Of a stretch of 64,000 nucleotides of DNA, positions 10,641 through 22,044 are shown in pieces (position 1 is the first letter of the stretch; each line of letters begins with the position of its first letter). The notes below the pieces were generated by a model. It made no database searches. It was not told where the DNA came from and saw only the letters and a list, made by a program, of their open reading frames with translations. The stretch spans positions 280,248,874-280,312,873 of the forward strand of contig NC_057866.1 of the NCBI RefSeq assembly GCF_019393635.1, in the 5' to 3' direction. The position numbers and the translations under genes were made by a program. Origin of the DNA: Dromiciops gliroides (taxonomy: Eukaryota; Chordata; Mammalia; Microbiotheria; Microbiotheriidae).

Positions 10641-11465
10641 AGCTATAAACAGAAACTATTAGAGATTTTCATCAAGCATTGATTACTAGTGCTGAGCACC
10701 ATCTTCTCTCCCTTCATCTTTGTAAAGAGGAGTATGGAGGCAATGGAAAAAGGGGGAAAAGTAGGGGTAGCAATCATGATCTCATACATGGCAATAGGGA
10801 AAATAGACCTGATTAAAAGAGGTAAACAGGGAAGCCATGATGCTGAAAGGTACCCTAGATAATGAATATCGATATTTAGTATATATGCCCTGAATGGCAT
10901 GGCATCCAGATATTCAATGGAAAAGCCCAATGACTTACTGAGAAAAATCTAAACCAAAAATTGTAATATTTGTGGATATTGATGTACCCATTTCAGAGAC
11001 ATATTAATCTATTTCTTAAAAGGAAATTTAGGAGCTGAACAAGATTCCAGAAAAGTTAAATTTTGGGGAAAAAAAAGCTAAATATGCTAGATCTCTGGTC
11101 ATTACTGAATGGGAACAGGAAGGAATATTCAGTACATATTTTTTTTCAGGACTCCATGGCACATTTACAAACATGATAAGTATTAAGGCATAAAATTAAA
11201 ATCTATTACCAATTACAATGCAATAAAAGTTACGTTCAGCAAAGACTAAATAACTCACTTAAAATCAATAGATTAAAGAACAATAGATACTCAAAGATAA
11301 CAATAAGGCACTTAATTTTGGTGATTCAGCAAAAATAATCTATAAGGGAATTTTTTTCTCTAAACATTTTAAGAAAAAGGAAAAATAAGAGATCAGAAGT
11401 CTCATTTTGTCCTCCCTCCAGTAATTTTTTAAAAAAACATAGAAACATTTAAAAATAGGGTAGGG

Positions 11466-11612
11466 ATGGCTAGGTGGCACAGTGGATAAAGCACTGGCCC
11501 TGGATTCAGGAGGACCTGAGTTCAAATCCAGCCTCAGACACTTGACATTTACTAGCTGTGTGACCCTGGCCAAGTCACTTAACCCCCATTGCCCTGCAAA
11601 AAGAAAAAAACA
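11466..11612 (+). mobile_element. CORE-SINE
   Basis: Head 'gatggctaggtggcacagtg', intact core and an A-rich tail. It lies inside the old L1. Confidence 0.95.
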
Positions 11613-12102
11613 AAAACAATAAAAAGGTAAATCATTATTATTTATTTTTAATAGAGAAGAAAATCAAATTACCAGTATTGAAACATGGAAAAAGATAATT
11701 TATAACACATCAAGCAAAGGAAATTTGAAACTTATGCCCAACAAAGAAATAAACTCAAATTAAATGAATGAACATGCATAAATACAAAAAAAAAATCCAG
11801 ATTAACTAAGCAAGCTATAGAGAATTTATTTCATCCAAGCTCAGAAAAAGAAACTGAATAAGCTATAAAGGAAATCTCAAAAAAAAAAATCCAGGACCGG
11901 TAAATTCTATTAAAAATTCAAAAAATTCCCATATCACACAAATTCTTTACAGAAAAAATATTTATGTGGCCTTTATTCCTAAACCAAAGAGACAACTATA
12001 TATCAATATTCCTAATGTATATTAATAAAATTTTCAAAAAACAAATATTAGCAAAAGTGGCTATAGCAGCAAATACAAATATATATATTTAGATTAAGAA
12101 TA

Positions 12103-12718
12103 AAGGGTTGGAAAGACATCCCCAAAAAGAGAAAAAGACCTATTTGTACAAAAATATTTATAGCAGCTCTTTTTGTGGTGGCTAAGAATTTAAACCAAGG
12201 GAATGCCCATCAATTGGGGAATGGCTAAACAAACTGTGGTATGTGATGGTGATGGAATATTATTTTACTATAAGAAATGAGAGGCAGGATGACTTCAGAA
12301 AGACCTGGAAAGACTTATATGAACTGATGTACAGTGAAGCGAGCAGAACCAGGAGAACATTGTGCATAGTGACAGCAATATTGTTTGATGAAGAATTGTG
12401 AATGACTTGACTATTCTCAAAAATACAATGATCCAAGATAATCCCAAAGGACTATTGATGAAACATACTATCCACCTCCAAAGAAAGAAGTGATATTGAA
12501 GGAACAGACTGAAGCATGCTATTTTCACTTTCTTCATTTTTTTCTTTTAATCAAGTTTTCTTGTACAAAATGACAACTATGGTTATGTTTTACATAATCC
12601 TACATGTATAACCCATATCTGATTGCTTGCTGCCTCAGGGAGGGGAAGGGGAAGGAAGGATAAAATTGGAACTAAAACTATAAATAAAAATATTTATTAC
12701 ATTAAGAAAAATAATAAA
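12103..12718 (+). mobile_element. 5'-truncated L1 3' end nested in older L1
   Basis: Starts in the ORF2 C-terminal region ('acaaaaatatttatagcagc', 'ggaatgcccatcaattgggg') and runs through a 3'UTR with 'ctgcctcagggaggggaagg' to an A-rich tail (12680-12718). The host L1 resumes afterwards with upstream RT sequence, so this is a separate, later insertion. Confidence 0.8.
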
Positions 12719-12937
12719 AAGTCGGTTCAATATTAGATAATCAGCATACAAGAACATATTAACAAGAGTAAAAATAACATATTAATACAAAAATGAGAGG
12801 GAAGTGAGAAAGGGAGTCAGAGAGAGAGAAAACAATAGGAAGCATAGGAATAAATCATCCATTCCTCAATATGGTAATTAGTATCTCTAAAAGCATTATA
12901 AGTAACAGGACATGAGTAGAGCTGCATTTTTGTTTTT

Positions 12938-13079
12938 GTTTTTTGTGGGGCAATGAGGATTACATGACTTGCCCAGGGTCACACAGCTAATAAGTGTCAA
13001 ATGTCTGAGGTTGGATTTGAACTCAGGCCCTCCTGCATCCAGGGTCAGTGATTTATCCACTGAGCCACCTAGCTGCCCC
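12938..13079 (-). mobile_element. CORE-SINE
   Basis: A full-length minus-strand copy. The TSD agagctgcattttt / agagttgcattttt flanks it. Confidence 0.93.
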
Positions 13080-13562
13080 TAGAGTTGCATTTTTAAGAGG
13101 ATCATGGGCAAATCAAGGTTTTCCATTATGACCACTGTTACTTAATTCTAGAAAATCTTTCTATAGCAATAGACTAAAAAAAGGAACATACATAGTTGGG
13201 GGTGAGGGAAGTTATAACTATTTTATAGATGATATGATGATTTAGGGAATGCTAGAAGTCAACTAAAAATTAATTGAAACAATATCTTTAGAAACATTGT
13301 AGGATACAAAACCAGCTTATAATCAACATTTCAATACATTCCAGACAAAACCCAAGTAGGAAAATATAGAAAGAAATTTCATTTAAAGTAATTACAAACT
13401 GTGTAAGATATTTGGGGAATCTGCTAAGACACATACACATCCTATGTCAATAGATGGCTTTTACAGAGATATAGACAGACCTAAATAACTGTAAAAATAC
13501 TAATGGATAGGCTAAGTCAATATGATTTTTTTTAAAAAGACAATACGACCTAAGTTAGTACC

Positions 13563-13882
13563 ATACCTGTGGTTGTTTGTCCCTCTTTCCTCAAGAGGAC
13601 CATGACATTGGGATAATGTCATGACTTGCACTGAATTGGATTTAAGCAAGGGAAGGCTGTGCAAGGTCACCAACCTTTCACTCTCTCCTCCAGAGCCATG
13701 TGGGTCCAGTAGCAAGATAAATATGTGGATGACTGGAGATGGCCCCAGATGTTTAAGGCAATAGGGGTTAAGTGACTTGCCCAGGGTCACACAGCTAGTA
13801 ATTATCTTAGGGAAAATTTGAACTCAGGTCCTCAACTCTAGGGCCAGTGCTCTATCCACTGCACCACCTAGCTGCCTTAGTA
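13563..13882 (-). mobile_element. Composite SINE: CORE-SINE head with RTE-like tail
   Basis: On the minus strand a normal SINE head and core (about 13882-13765) are followed, instead of by an A-tail, by about 200 bp beginning 'catctggggccatctccagt' and ending 'agagggacaaacaaccac'. A related tail is seen without a SINE head at 26920-27235. Marsupial genomes are known to contain RTE-tailed SINEs, and that is my reading. Exact family not assigned. Confidence 0.65.
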
Positions 13883-14600
13883 CACCATACCAAAATCTGA
13901 AATAATTATGTTATAGAGTTGAAACAATAATGAAATTTACTGGATGAATAAAAGGTCTATATTCTCAAGGGAAATGATGAGGAAAAAAATTAAGTGGAAT
14001 AGAATGGGGCACCTAACTGTGCCAGGAATCAAACTATACTAAAAGTATGATCAAACCTATCTGGTAAAAATTAAAGAACAAAGAGATTGTTCAGTGAAAC
14101 AGATTAGTTCCATAATATCCTGAAGCAATCAAACCTAGTAGCCTAATGTTTGATAAAACCAGAGATACCAGCTATGGAAATCAGGACTCACAATTTAACT
14201 AAAATCACTGAAAACTGGAGAGGAGTCTGGCAGAAATTAAACTTCAATCTCACTATACACCAAGACAGTATACAATTGAATTCATGGCCTAGAGATAAAA
14301 GGTCATACAATATACACATTAAAGAATAAGGAAGAAATAACCTATTAAAACAGAGGGGAAAGAACCAGTTACTTCTTCTGAGGCTTTGCTCACTGTCTGG
14401 TGAGAGGGTTTGGTGGTTGACCAGAGTGAAGTGGCTGGGATCTCTGCTGGAGTTAGGGCAAAGTGCCCTGGTTGTGAACCAATGGGCCAAATTGAGTGGT
14501 GGCAGCCTGGTGGTGGAGGGGCACAGGCATGCCAAGCTTCCAACCATAAAGAATCAGAATTCAATCAGACATCTGATTCCAGGTCGAGATGAATAAAGCA

Positions 14601-14747
14601 AGGGGCAGCTAGGTGGTACAGTGGATAGAGCACTGGCCCTGGAGTCAGGAGTACCTGAGTTCAAATCCGGCCTCAGACACTTAACACTTACTAGCTGTGT
14701 GACCCTGGGCAAGTCACTTAACCCCAATTGCCTCACTAAAAAAAAAA
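14601..14747 (+). mobile_element. CORE-SINE
   Basis: A full-length copy in the 5'UTR of the ORF1-only L1 derivative. The TSD gagatgaataaagca / gagataaataaagca flanks it. Confidence 0.95.
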
Positions 14748-14849
14748 TTGAGATAAATAAAGCAGAGAAAGGAGCAGACAATACAAAGCTTCTTTGGGGG
14801 TGAAGTAGACCAGAAGTCACCCTTAAAAGAAGGTAATAACAAAGTCAAA

Positions 14850-15900
14850 GCTCCAACATCCAAAGCTTCCAAGAAAAATATGAATTGGTCTCAGGCCATG
14901 GAAGTGCTCAAAAGGGATTTTGAAGAGAAAGTAGGAAAGATAGAAGAAAGATATAGGGAGTTGGAGGAAAGAATGGAAAGAGAAATGAGAATGACGCAGG
15001 AAAGTCATGAGAAAAAAGTTAACAGCTTGAAAAGCTAAATGGAAAAGGAGATACAAAAGCTCTCTGAAGAAAATAATTGCCTAAGAATTAGGATTGAACA
15101 AATGGAAGTTAGTGACTTTATGAGAAACCAAGACACAATAAAGCAAATCCAAATGAATAAAAGAAATAGAGGGCAAGGCAGCTAGGTGGCACAGTGGATA
15201 GAGCGCCAGCCCTGGAGTCAGAAGGACCCGAGTCCAAATCCAGCCTCAGACACTTAACACTTACTAGCTGTGTGACCCTGGGCAAGTCACTTAACCCCAA
15301 TTGCTCACCAAAAAGAAAAGAAAAAAGAGAAAAAGAGGGCAATGTGAAATATCTTCTTGGAAAAACTGCTGATCTGGAAAATAGGTCTAGGAGAGAGAAT
15401 TTGAAAATCATTGAACTACCTAAAAACCATGAATAAAATAAGAGTTTAGACATCATATTCCAAGAAATTATGAGGAAAATTTGCCCTGATATTCTAGAAG
15501 CAGAAGGTAAAATAGAAATTGAAAGAATACACTGATCACCTCCTAAAAAGAGATCCCAAAAGGAAAACTTCCAGGGATATTATAGCCAAATTCCAGAGAT
15601 CCCAGGTCAAGGAAAAAATATTGCCAGCAGCTAGAAAAAAAGGAATTAAAATACTGTGGAGCTACAGTAAGGATAACACAAGATCCAGCAGCATCTACAT
15701 TAAAGGATCAGAGGACATGGAATATGATATTCCAGAGAGCAAAGGAACTGGGACTATAGCCAAAAATCATGTACCCAGCAAAACTGTGTATAATCTTTCA
15801 GGGGAAAAAATGGGACTTCAATGAAAAAGAGGACTTTCAGGCATTCATGATGAAAAGACCTGAACTGAATAGAAAATTTGACTTTCAAATACAAGACCCT
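14850..15900 (+). pseudogene. L1-type ORF1 of the second ORF1-only unit, SINE-interrupted
   Basis: Reads SKASKKNMNWSQAMEVLKRD, a coiled coil with KKVNSLKS, then after the SINE at 15175 GNVKYLLGKTADLENRSRRE. It continues after a TGA at 15533-15535 through ERDPK- and QVKEK-like text to about 15900. It is very similar to the ORF1 at 6310-7176, and its in-frame TGA falls at the same codon (after R-I-H). Additional stops and the SINE make it non-functional. Confidence 0.75.
15175..15333 (+). mobile_element. CORE-SINE inside ORF1
   Basis: A full-length copy with an A/G-rich tail that splits the coiled-coil region of ORF1 from the RNA-binding domain. The flanking duplication is short (agagggca). 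Confidence 0.93.
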
Positions 15901-15926
15901 AGAGAAGCATAAAAAGGTAAACAGGA

Positions 15927-16076
15927 GGGGTGACTAGGTGACACAGTGGATAAAGCACTGGCCCTGAATTCAGGAGTACCTGAGTTCAAATCCGGCCTCA
16001 GACACTTGACACTTACTAGCTGTGTTACCCTGGGCAAGTCACTTAACCCCCATTGTCCTGCAAAAAAAAAAAGAGG
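15927..16076 (+). mobile_element. CORE-SINE
   Basis: A full-length copy just after ORF1. The TSD aaaaggtaaacagga is seen on both sides (about 15912 and 16081). Confidence 0.93.
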
Positions 16077-16274
16077 AGGTAAAAGGTAAACAGGAAAAAG
16101 AAATCACGAGGGATAATATAAGATTAAACTGTTTACATTCCTACATGGGAAGATAATACTTCTAACTCATAAGATTTCTCAGTATTAAGACAGCTGAAAG
16201 GAATATACTTAGAGAACACAGGTGTGAATTGAATATGAAGGGATGATATCTGTAAAGTATTTATTTTTTGTTTA

Positions 16275-16385
16275 TCCTTGGTTTTGGGGGGGGCAGAAGG
16301 GGGTGAAGGGGGGGTCTGATGTGGGCTCAGGGCCTCCTGGGTCCAGGGCTGGTGCTTTGTCCACTGTGTCACCTAGCTGACCCAT
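16275..16385 (-). mobile_element. Diverged CORE-SINE
   Basis: A minus-strand copy with the G-rich 'gggggggtctgatgtgggct' replacing the core and an intact head end 'cactgtgtcacctagctgac'. Confidence 0.75.
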
Positions 16386-17549
16386 GATGACATCTTCAAA
16401 ATAAAGTTAAGGGGTAAGAGAAATGCACTGGAAGAAAAGGAAGTAAGAAGTAGACTGGGGAAAAGTAGCTCACATAAAAGAAACAAGAAAAAGCTTATGG
16501 AGTGGAAGGGAAGATGGGGAAGGAGCAGGGGAGTGGGTGAACCTTATTCTCATCAGAATTGGCTCAAAGAGGGAATAATATACACACTCAAGTGGGCATA
16601 GTATTATATTTTTCCCTGAGGGAAAGTGGGAGGGGAAGGAGATGGGGGGAGGGGAGAGGTGAAGGAAGGGCATATTGGGGGAGGGGGCAGTAAAAAGCAA
16701 AACACTTTTGAGGAGGGATAGGGTGAAAGAAGATAGAAAATAGAGTAAATATCAAGGGGAGGGAATAAGATGGAGGGTAATACAGTTAGCAATAGTAACT
16801 GTGAAAGAAATGATGAGCAGGATGCTATCACAAGGAATTATGAAAAATGCAAACCATCAACAGAGGAAGTATTTTGTCTATTTTCTTTCACAACCTAAAT
16901 GAGATGATTCACATAACTGCACATGTATGACATATTGAATTACTAGATTTCATAAGGAGGGTTGAAGAGGGAGGGAAGAATAAAATTTAGAACACAACGT
17001 TTTTTTTAAAAATCAATGTGAAAAATAATGATGAGCAGGAGGAGTTCAGAGATGCCTGGAAGGACTTATATGAACTGATGCTGACTGAGAGGACCAGAAC
17101 CAGAACACTGTACACAGTAACAGCAACATTGTGTGATGAACAATGGTGATAAACTTGGCTCTTTTTAGCAATGCAATGGTCCAAAACAATTTCAAAGAAC
17201 TTCAGGATAGAAAATGTTCTCAAAAAAGAACTGTGGTTTATGAATGCAGATCGAACCATACTGTTTATACTACTGGGCCTTTTTTTGTTTTGTTTTGTTT
17301 TGTTTTTCCTTCTTTTTTGAGGTTTCTCCCTTGTGCTCTCATTCTTCTTTCACAATATGACTAATGCAGACATATGTTTAATGTGATTGCATATATATAA
17401 CCTATATTAGATTGCTTTCTGTCTTGGGGAAGAGAGGGAGGGAAGGGAGAGTGGGAGAAAACTTTGGAACTAAAAATCCTATGAAAACAAGTGTTGAAAA
17501 CTATCTTTACATGTAACTAGAAAATAATAAAATACTAAACAAAAAAAAA

Positions 17550-18002
17550 GTTTAAGTCCTTAGTGATTTGAGGGAAAACTCCTCAAAGCCTAAAGAGTAT
17601 ACCTCAAATCTTTGCAAATCCCAGGCTCAGGGGACCTTCTTTCCACTCAAATTGAAGTTGTCTTCATATCCAGCCCAGAGTAAAAAAAAAAATATCCAGC
17701 CAAGAGAGCTGAGCCAAGTAGGGTTCAGAGCCCTGGATGAAGGTGGTTATTTTGTAAAGGAACTCAACCCTTCTTTGGCAGTCTCTGGGTAGCAAAGGAG
17801 CTGCTTCCTTAAGCAGGCTGAGCACTCCTTAAGAGAATAGATTCTGCCTAGCAGCTGATCAGTTGCCATTTAGTCCCAGAACAAACCAAAGACATCAAAG
17901 CTGAGAACCAAAAGTGACATGTTGCTCTGAACATGTGTTTCTACCCATCATACTTTTACACTGCTATGTTTCTGTAAAGTTTGGCTTTTGTTGTTGTTGT
18001 TG
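17550..18002. other. Intergenic DNA, no recognised feature
   Basis: Between the second ORF1-only unit and a SINE. No gene recognised. Confidence 0.45.
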
Positions 18003-18145
18003 TTTTTTTAGTGAGGCAATTGGGGTTAAGTGACTTGCCCAGGGTCACACAGCTAGTAAGTGTTAAGTGTCTGAGGCTGGATTTGAACTCAGGTACTCCT
18101 GACTCCAAAGCTGGTGCTCTATCCACTGCGCCACCTAGCTGCCCC
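18003..18145 (-). mobile_element. CORE-SINE
   Basis: A full-length minus-strand copy. The TSD ttctgtaaagttt flanks it. Confidence 0.95.
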
Positions 18146-18189
18146 TTCTGTAAAGTTTGTGCACACCCTCCACCCTGGAGACTTTACAC

Positions 18190-18995
18190 TTTTGTCTGTA
18201 TTCAATCAACATCAGTTCTTTCTTTGGAGGTGGATAGCATGCTTCATCATTAGTCCTTTAGTGCTATCTTGGATCATTGCATTGCTGAGAATAGTTAAGT
18301 CATTCACTGTTCTTCATCAAATAATATTACTGTCACTATGCACAACGTTCTCCTGGTTCTGCTCGCTTCATTGTACATCAGTTCATATAAGTCTTTCCAG
18401 GTCTTTCTGAAGTCATCCTGCCTCTCATTTCTTATAGTAAAATAATATTCCATCACCATCACATACCACAGTTTGTTTAGCCATTCCCCAATTGATGGGC
18501 ATTCCCTTGGTTTAAATTCTTAGCCACCACAAAAAGAGCTGCTATAAATATTTTTGTACAAATAGGTCTTTTTCTCTTTTGAGGGGATATAAACCTAGTA
18601 GTGGTATTGCACAGTTCTATAGCCCTTTGGACATAGTTCCAAACTGCTTTACAGATTTGCTTCACTAATTTACAGCTCTACCAGAAATGTGTTACTGTGC
18701 ATGTCTTTCTCATAGCTTCTCCTTCATTTGATATTTTCTCTTTTTTGGTCAACTTTTGTCAATCTAGGTATGAGGTGGAACTTCATAATTGGTTGATAGT
18801 TGATCTTTTCACAACTCCACCAACAGTGGATTAGCATCCTAGTTTTCCCTTATCCCCTCCAACATCCAATATTTTCCTTTTTTGTTATATTTACCACTCT
18901 AATAGGTGCAAGGTGATACCTCAGAGTTGTTTTAATTTGCATTTCTCTGATCAATAATGATCTAGAGCAATTTTTTGTATGACTATAAATAGCTA
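18190..18995 (-). mobile_element. L1 3' region (ORF2 C-terminus and 3'UTR), 5'-truncated
   Basis: In reverse it runs from 'attgatcagagaaatgcaaa' through 'acaaaaatatttatagcagc' to the 3'UTR. A terminal A-tail is not clear and the frame is broken. Confidence 0.85.
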
Positions 18996-18999
18996 TAGG

Positions 19000-20400
19000 G
19001 AAGCTCTTCAGGACAGGGGCTGGGGAAGCAGGACAAATCCTGGTGGATGGGTGTGCCAGCTCCAGAAAGCAGATGCTATTAAAGGCTAATGAGGAAGAGA
19101 TTTCTGGACACCAGCTACCCAAGAAGCTGATCCACCTCAAAAACCGTTTGCTTTCATTTGGCAAATTTGAGGTGAGAGGAGGTAGTTATGGGTGCTCTGT
19201 GCTAGTCCAATCCACACCCAGCAAAAGTGTCCTGTAATCTGATCTACAAATGGCATCCGATCCTCCTTGAATCCCTGTGATAAGAGGGAGCCCACCAGCT
19301 CCCCCACCTCCAGGCAGCCCCCCTCCAATCTGGCCAGATCTACACCCTTCACTGATTCAGAGCCGCAGGTTCCCCAGCCAGAGCGGCCCACAGCTTTGTA
19401 ACCAATGCTCCTGGAAGCTTGCTTTCTCAGCCAGAGAAGCTATGGCAGAGGCCACATTGACAACTACCTGAGACCAGGTTATTGGGGGGGGGCTAAAAAA
19501 CACCCCTCTCTTCATATCCCCAACTACTGTGGACCTGAGAACCCCCAGTCCCAGCTTGCTCCCTCAAGTCACGTTATAAAGCACATTAAGATTATTCAGG
19601 AATCAAGGCAGGGTTGCTTTCCTTCAGAAAAAGGGAAGAGAAAAATGCCAAATCCCCTAACCAGGAACAGGGATCAAATCGGACAGACCTGCTTAAGACA
19701 CTTCTCAGGTGGAAGCCGGCTTCCCCCTTAAAGAAACCCACCAAAAGGAAGAAAAGAGATTTTATCTGAACCCCCAAAACTGGCTCCATTCTTCATTCCC
19801 GCGCTTTCTCCATCACTACCCGGCTTTTCAAAGGGGCAAGCTAGATCAATGGGCCTGGGCTTCTGCCAGGGCAGCCATTCTGGCCTCGGCTTTTCACAGG
19901 CTTTTACCCCCTCCTCTGATACTTGAACACCCTAAGCACCTGGGGAGGCTCAGCCAGTGGCCAATGTTCCCAGGCGTGGAGGGGCTTAGAATGGGGAGCC
20001 GTGTGGGGCGCGGTCCAGCTCTAGAGCCGGGCTCCTCTGTCCTCCCCAGCCCTGTCCTCAGACTCCTCCAAGTCCTAGATCTCTGTTCTTAGTCATCAGA
20101 CCCATGATGCTCTGAAACCCAACACGTACCTTGGGTTTCCTCAGCTGGACCGAATTGTGGCTCCCTTAGCTCACCCCGGGCGAAGGTTCCAGGGAGGCAA
20201 TGATTTGCAGCCAATTATTTCAGAACACCGCCCCCCCCCTTCCTCCTGAATGGCCAGAAAACTAACCTCTAATCGCCAGAGCTCCCCCCACTCAGCCTCC
20301 CCCTCCCCGTTTATAGATGAAAAATTGCTTTTAAAAAGGGGGAGGGGGCCAGCCCCAAGGGCATCATGATCTTCAGGGAGGCTTGACCTTCACCACAACC
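19000..20400. other. Repeat-poor, GC-richer DNA without a recognised gene
   Basis: No SINE or L1 is seen. Several open frames of 60-127 codons overlap on both strands (for example plus 19709-20092), but none resembles a protein I know and none has clear splice or start context. The stretch leads into the candidate promoter below and may belong to the upstream region of a gene. Confidence 0.4.
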
Positions 20401-20436
20401 TTCCCCCTCCCCCACCCCTGGGCCTGGTCTGGCCTC

Positions 20437-20539
20437 CACGTGCCCTCCTCAACTTTCCCAGGTGGGGGCTGACTGGGTGGGGCGGCTTGGAGATGGGAGG
20501 AAACAGCTGGAAAGGGGAGTTTCTGGGAGCCTATAAAAG
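20437..20539 (+). promoter_or_regulatory. Candidate TATA promoter with E-boxes
   Basis: Seen: TATAAAAG at 20532-20539, E-boxes CACGTG at 20437-20442 and CAGCTG at 20504-20509, CACC/GGGTGGGG boxes at about 20410 and 20475-20483, and purine-rich GGGGAGTTT just upstream of the TATA. It lies in the longest repeat-poor stretch of the window. Paired E-boxes with a consensus TATA are usual for tissue-restricted promoters. No downstream first exon was recognised, so this is only an inference. Confidence 0.35.
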
Positions 20540-20559
20540 CAGCCTTGCTAAAGACAAAT

Positions 20560-21290
20560 CCTAGTTAAACTGGGAGGGGGGGTGGTGGTAGGCTGTCTGC
20601 TGGGGGTAGAGGGAGGTTGGCTTTCCGTGGCACCAAGTATTAGCTACCAAACGAAAAAAAGATTTCTTCTCTCCCTTTATTTCTAGGTTAGGTTTCTTTC
20701 CTTCAAATCCTGTTTGATGCTCAGTCCCAAACAGGCTTGAAGCATCTCCTCCCTCTTCTCTGGACCTATCAAGTACTTTCCTGTCTTGCTTTCTCTGAGA
20801 ATAGGCTTTTCTTGGGGAGATGCGGGGAGATGCGGGGAGATGCAACCTTTAGCTGGGAGGCAGAATGGAGGTGTGGGACCCATTACTCGCTCCCGCGTTC
20901 CTGGTTGGGTCTGCTCTCTGCGAGCAGAAGCACACTACTTGCTGGCTTATGAATGGCCTTGGGGTGATGGGGGGGCAGGTCCTGTTTTCTTTCTAGTCCC
21001 AGTATTTCTCCCTTCCCAAAGGAGGTTGTTGGAGTAGAGTGTCTTCAGGAACTCTTCTGATCTGAAATCCTATTTCAAGCAAGATCTTATTTCAAGGGTT
21101 ATTTGCCAACTGCTACAGCTGGTCAGGGGAACATGGGTAGCCAGGAGTGAAAGATTAGCATGTGGACCAGTCAAGGGGTATCTTCCTTGTTGCCTTCATG
21201 GGGTAGTTGATCTGTAGACTTGAGTTAATGATTCTTTGTTTAGCTAGAGATGGCTGGTTAGGGGTTTTCTTGGATTTTGAGCCTCTGTTC
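20560..21290. other. Repeat-poor DNA with a three-unit GGGGAGATGC repeat
   Basis: About 20814-20842 holds three tandem units of ggggagatgc. Nothing else is recognised. Confidence 0.5.
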
Positions 21291-21385
21291 TTGCTTTGAA
21301 GATAAAGGTGAAGTGACTGACCCAGGGTCACACAGCTAGGTAACAGAAGACCAGAGATCTGAACCCAGGGACACTTAGTTAAAAA
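21290..21385 (+). mobile_element. MIR-like remnant
   Basis: 'aggtgaagtgactgacccag', 'ggtcacacagctaggtaaca' and 'agatctgaacccaggg' are in MIR order. Confidence 0.6.
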
Positions 21386-21825
21386 TACAGCATTATTTAC
21401 CTCTGTACCATGTTAAGTCCTCAGTTAATTCTCTATCTTTTAAGGAGTCCCTCCCTTTGCCCTCAGTTCCCACAGGGGCAGATGGGGGAAAAACCGGAGC
21501 TGAATGACTTTTCTTGTTTAGTCTGGTGTGGCAAGGGGACCTGACCAGGAACTTCACTTTCTGAGGTGTCCCCGTCTGAGTGTCTTCTGGGATGCTGGGG
21601 GGAGGGAGCCACTTTTTTCCCCAAATAGAACAAAAAATGGCCACCTAGTCCCTGCCCTGCCCATTTAGCCAAGTTAATCATAACAGTTTCATCTGACAAA
21701 GATCTCCTTAAGGCCTGAGGTGCTGAGAGAGAACCACTAATATTCACCCAGTCCATGGCCCTTGATTCCCTTGGTGCAGGGAACTTCTAGTGTGGGGACT
21801 CCAGGGGCACAAATTGGTGTAACCC
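21385..21825. other. Intergenic DNA, no recognised feature
   Basis: No gene or repeat recognised. Confidence 0.45.
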
Positions 21826-22044
21826 CTCTAGCTTAGGTGGTGAAGTGGATAAAGCACTGGGGTGTGGAATTGGGAAGACTCCTCTTCCTGAATTTAAAAA
21901 TCTAGCCTTAGACGTTAGCTGTGTGGCTCTGGGTGAGTCATTTAACCATGTTTGCCTCAGTTTCCTCATCTGTAAAACTAGCTGCAAGAGGCAACCCATT
22001 CCAGTATCTGCCAAGAAAACACAAATGGTGTCATGAAGAGTGAT
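21826..22044 (+). mobile_element. Older CORE-SINE with long 3' part (Mar1-like)
   Basis: The head 'gcttaggtggtgaagtggat' and core are followed by 'tttgcctcagtttcctcatc' and 'tgtaaaactagctgcaagag', the extended 3' end of older marsupial CORE-SINEs that the common copies here lack. Confidence 0.8.

Larger units (their letters stand above)
10640..14345 (+). mobile_element. Old L1 ORF2, interrupted by four younger insertions
   Basis: Pieces of ORF2 follow in order on the plus strand. Endonuclease text is at about 10760-11330 (GVAIMISY..IDLIKRG, IYALNGMASR, FFSGLHGTFTN). The RT N-terminus is at about 11640-12090 (FIPKPKRQ, then 'ttaataaaattttcaaaaaa'). The RT core and beyond is at about 12720-13560 and 13885-14345 (DDLGNARSQ, YIPDKTQVGK, YVNRWLLQRYRQT). 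Stops and frameshifts are frequent, so this is an old dead copy. Insertions lie at 11466 (SINE), 12103 (L1 3' end), 12938 (SINE) and 13563 (composite SINE). Confidence 0.75.
14360..17545 (+). mobile_element. Second ORF1-only L1 derivative (HAL1-like)
   Basis: Order on the plus strand: 5'UTR part (from about 14365; 'gtggaggggcacaggcatgc' matches 7370-7400 in the first copy), ORF1 (about 14850-15870), a purine-rich spacer (16430-16800), then directly L1 3' material ('aaatgatgagcaggaggagt', 17025) and a 3'UTR with an A-rich end at about 17545. The endonuclease/RT part of ORF2 is missing, as in the copy at 4975-7844, and the ORF1 text of the two is closely similar. Four SINEs sit inside. No clear TSD was found, and the 5' end is shorter than in the first copy. 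Confidence 0.65.

Noticed and set aside
14601-14680. tRNA-like heads of the SINEs as functional tRNA genes
   Set aside because: The heads are diverged SINE promoters fused to CORE sequence; none folds by eye into a complete tRNA with CCA-type ends.
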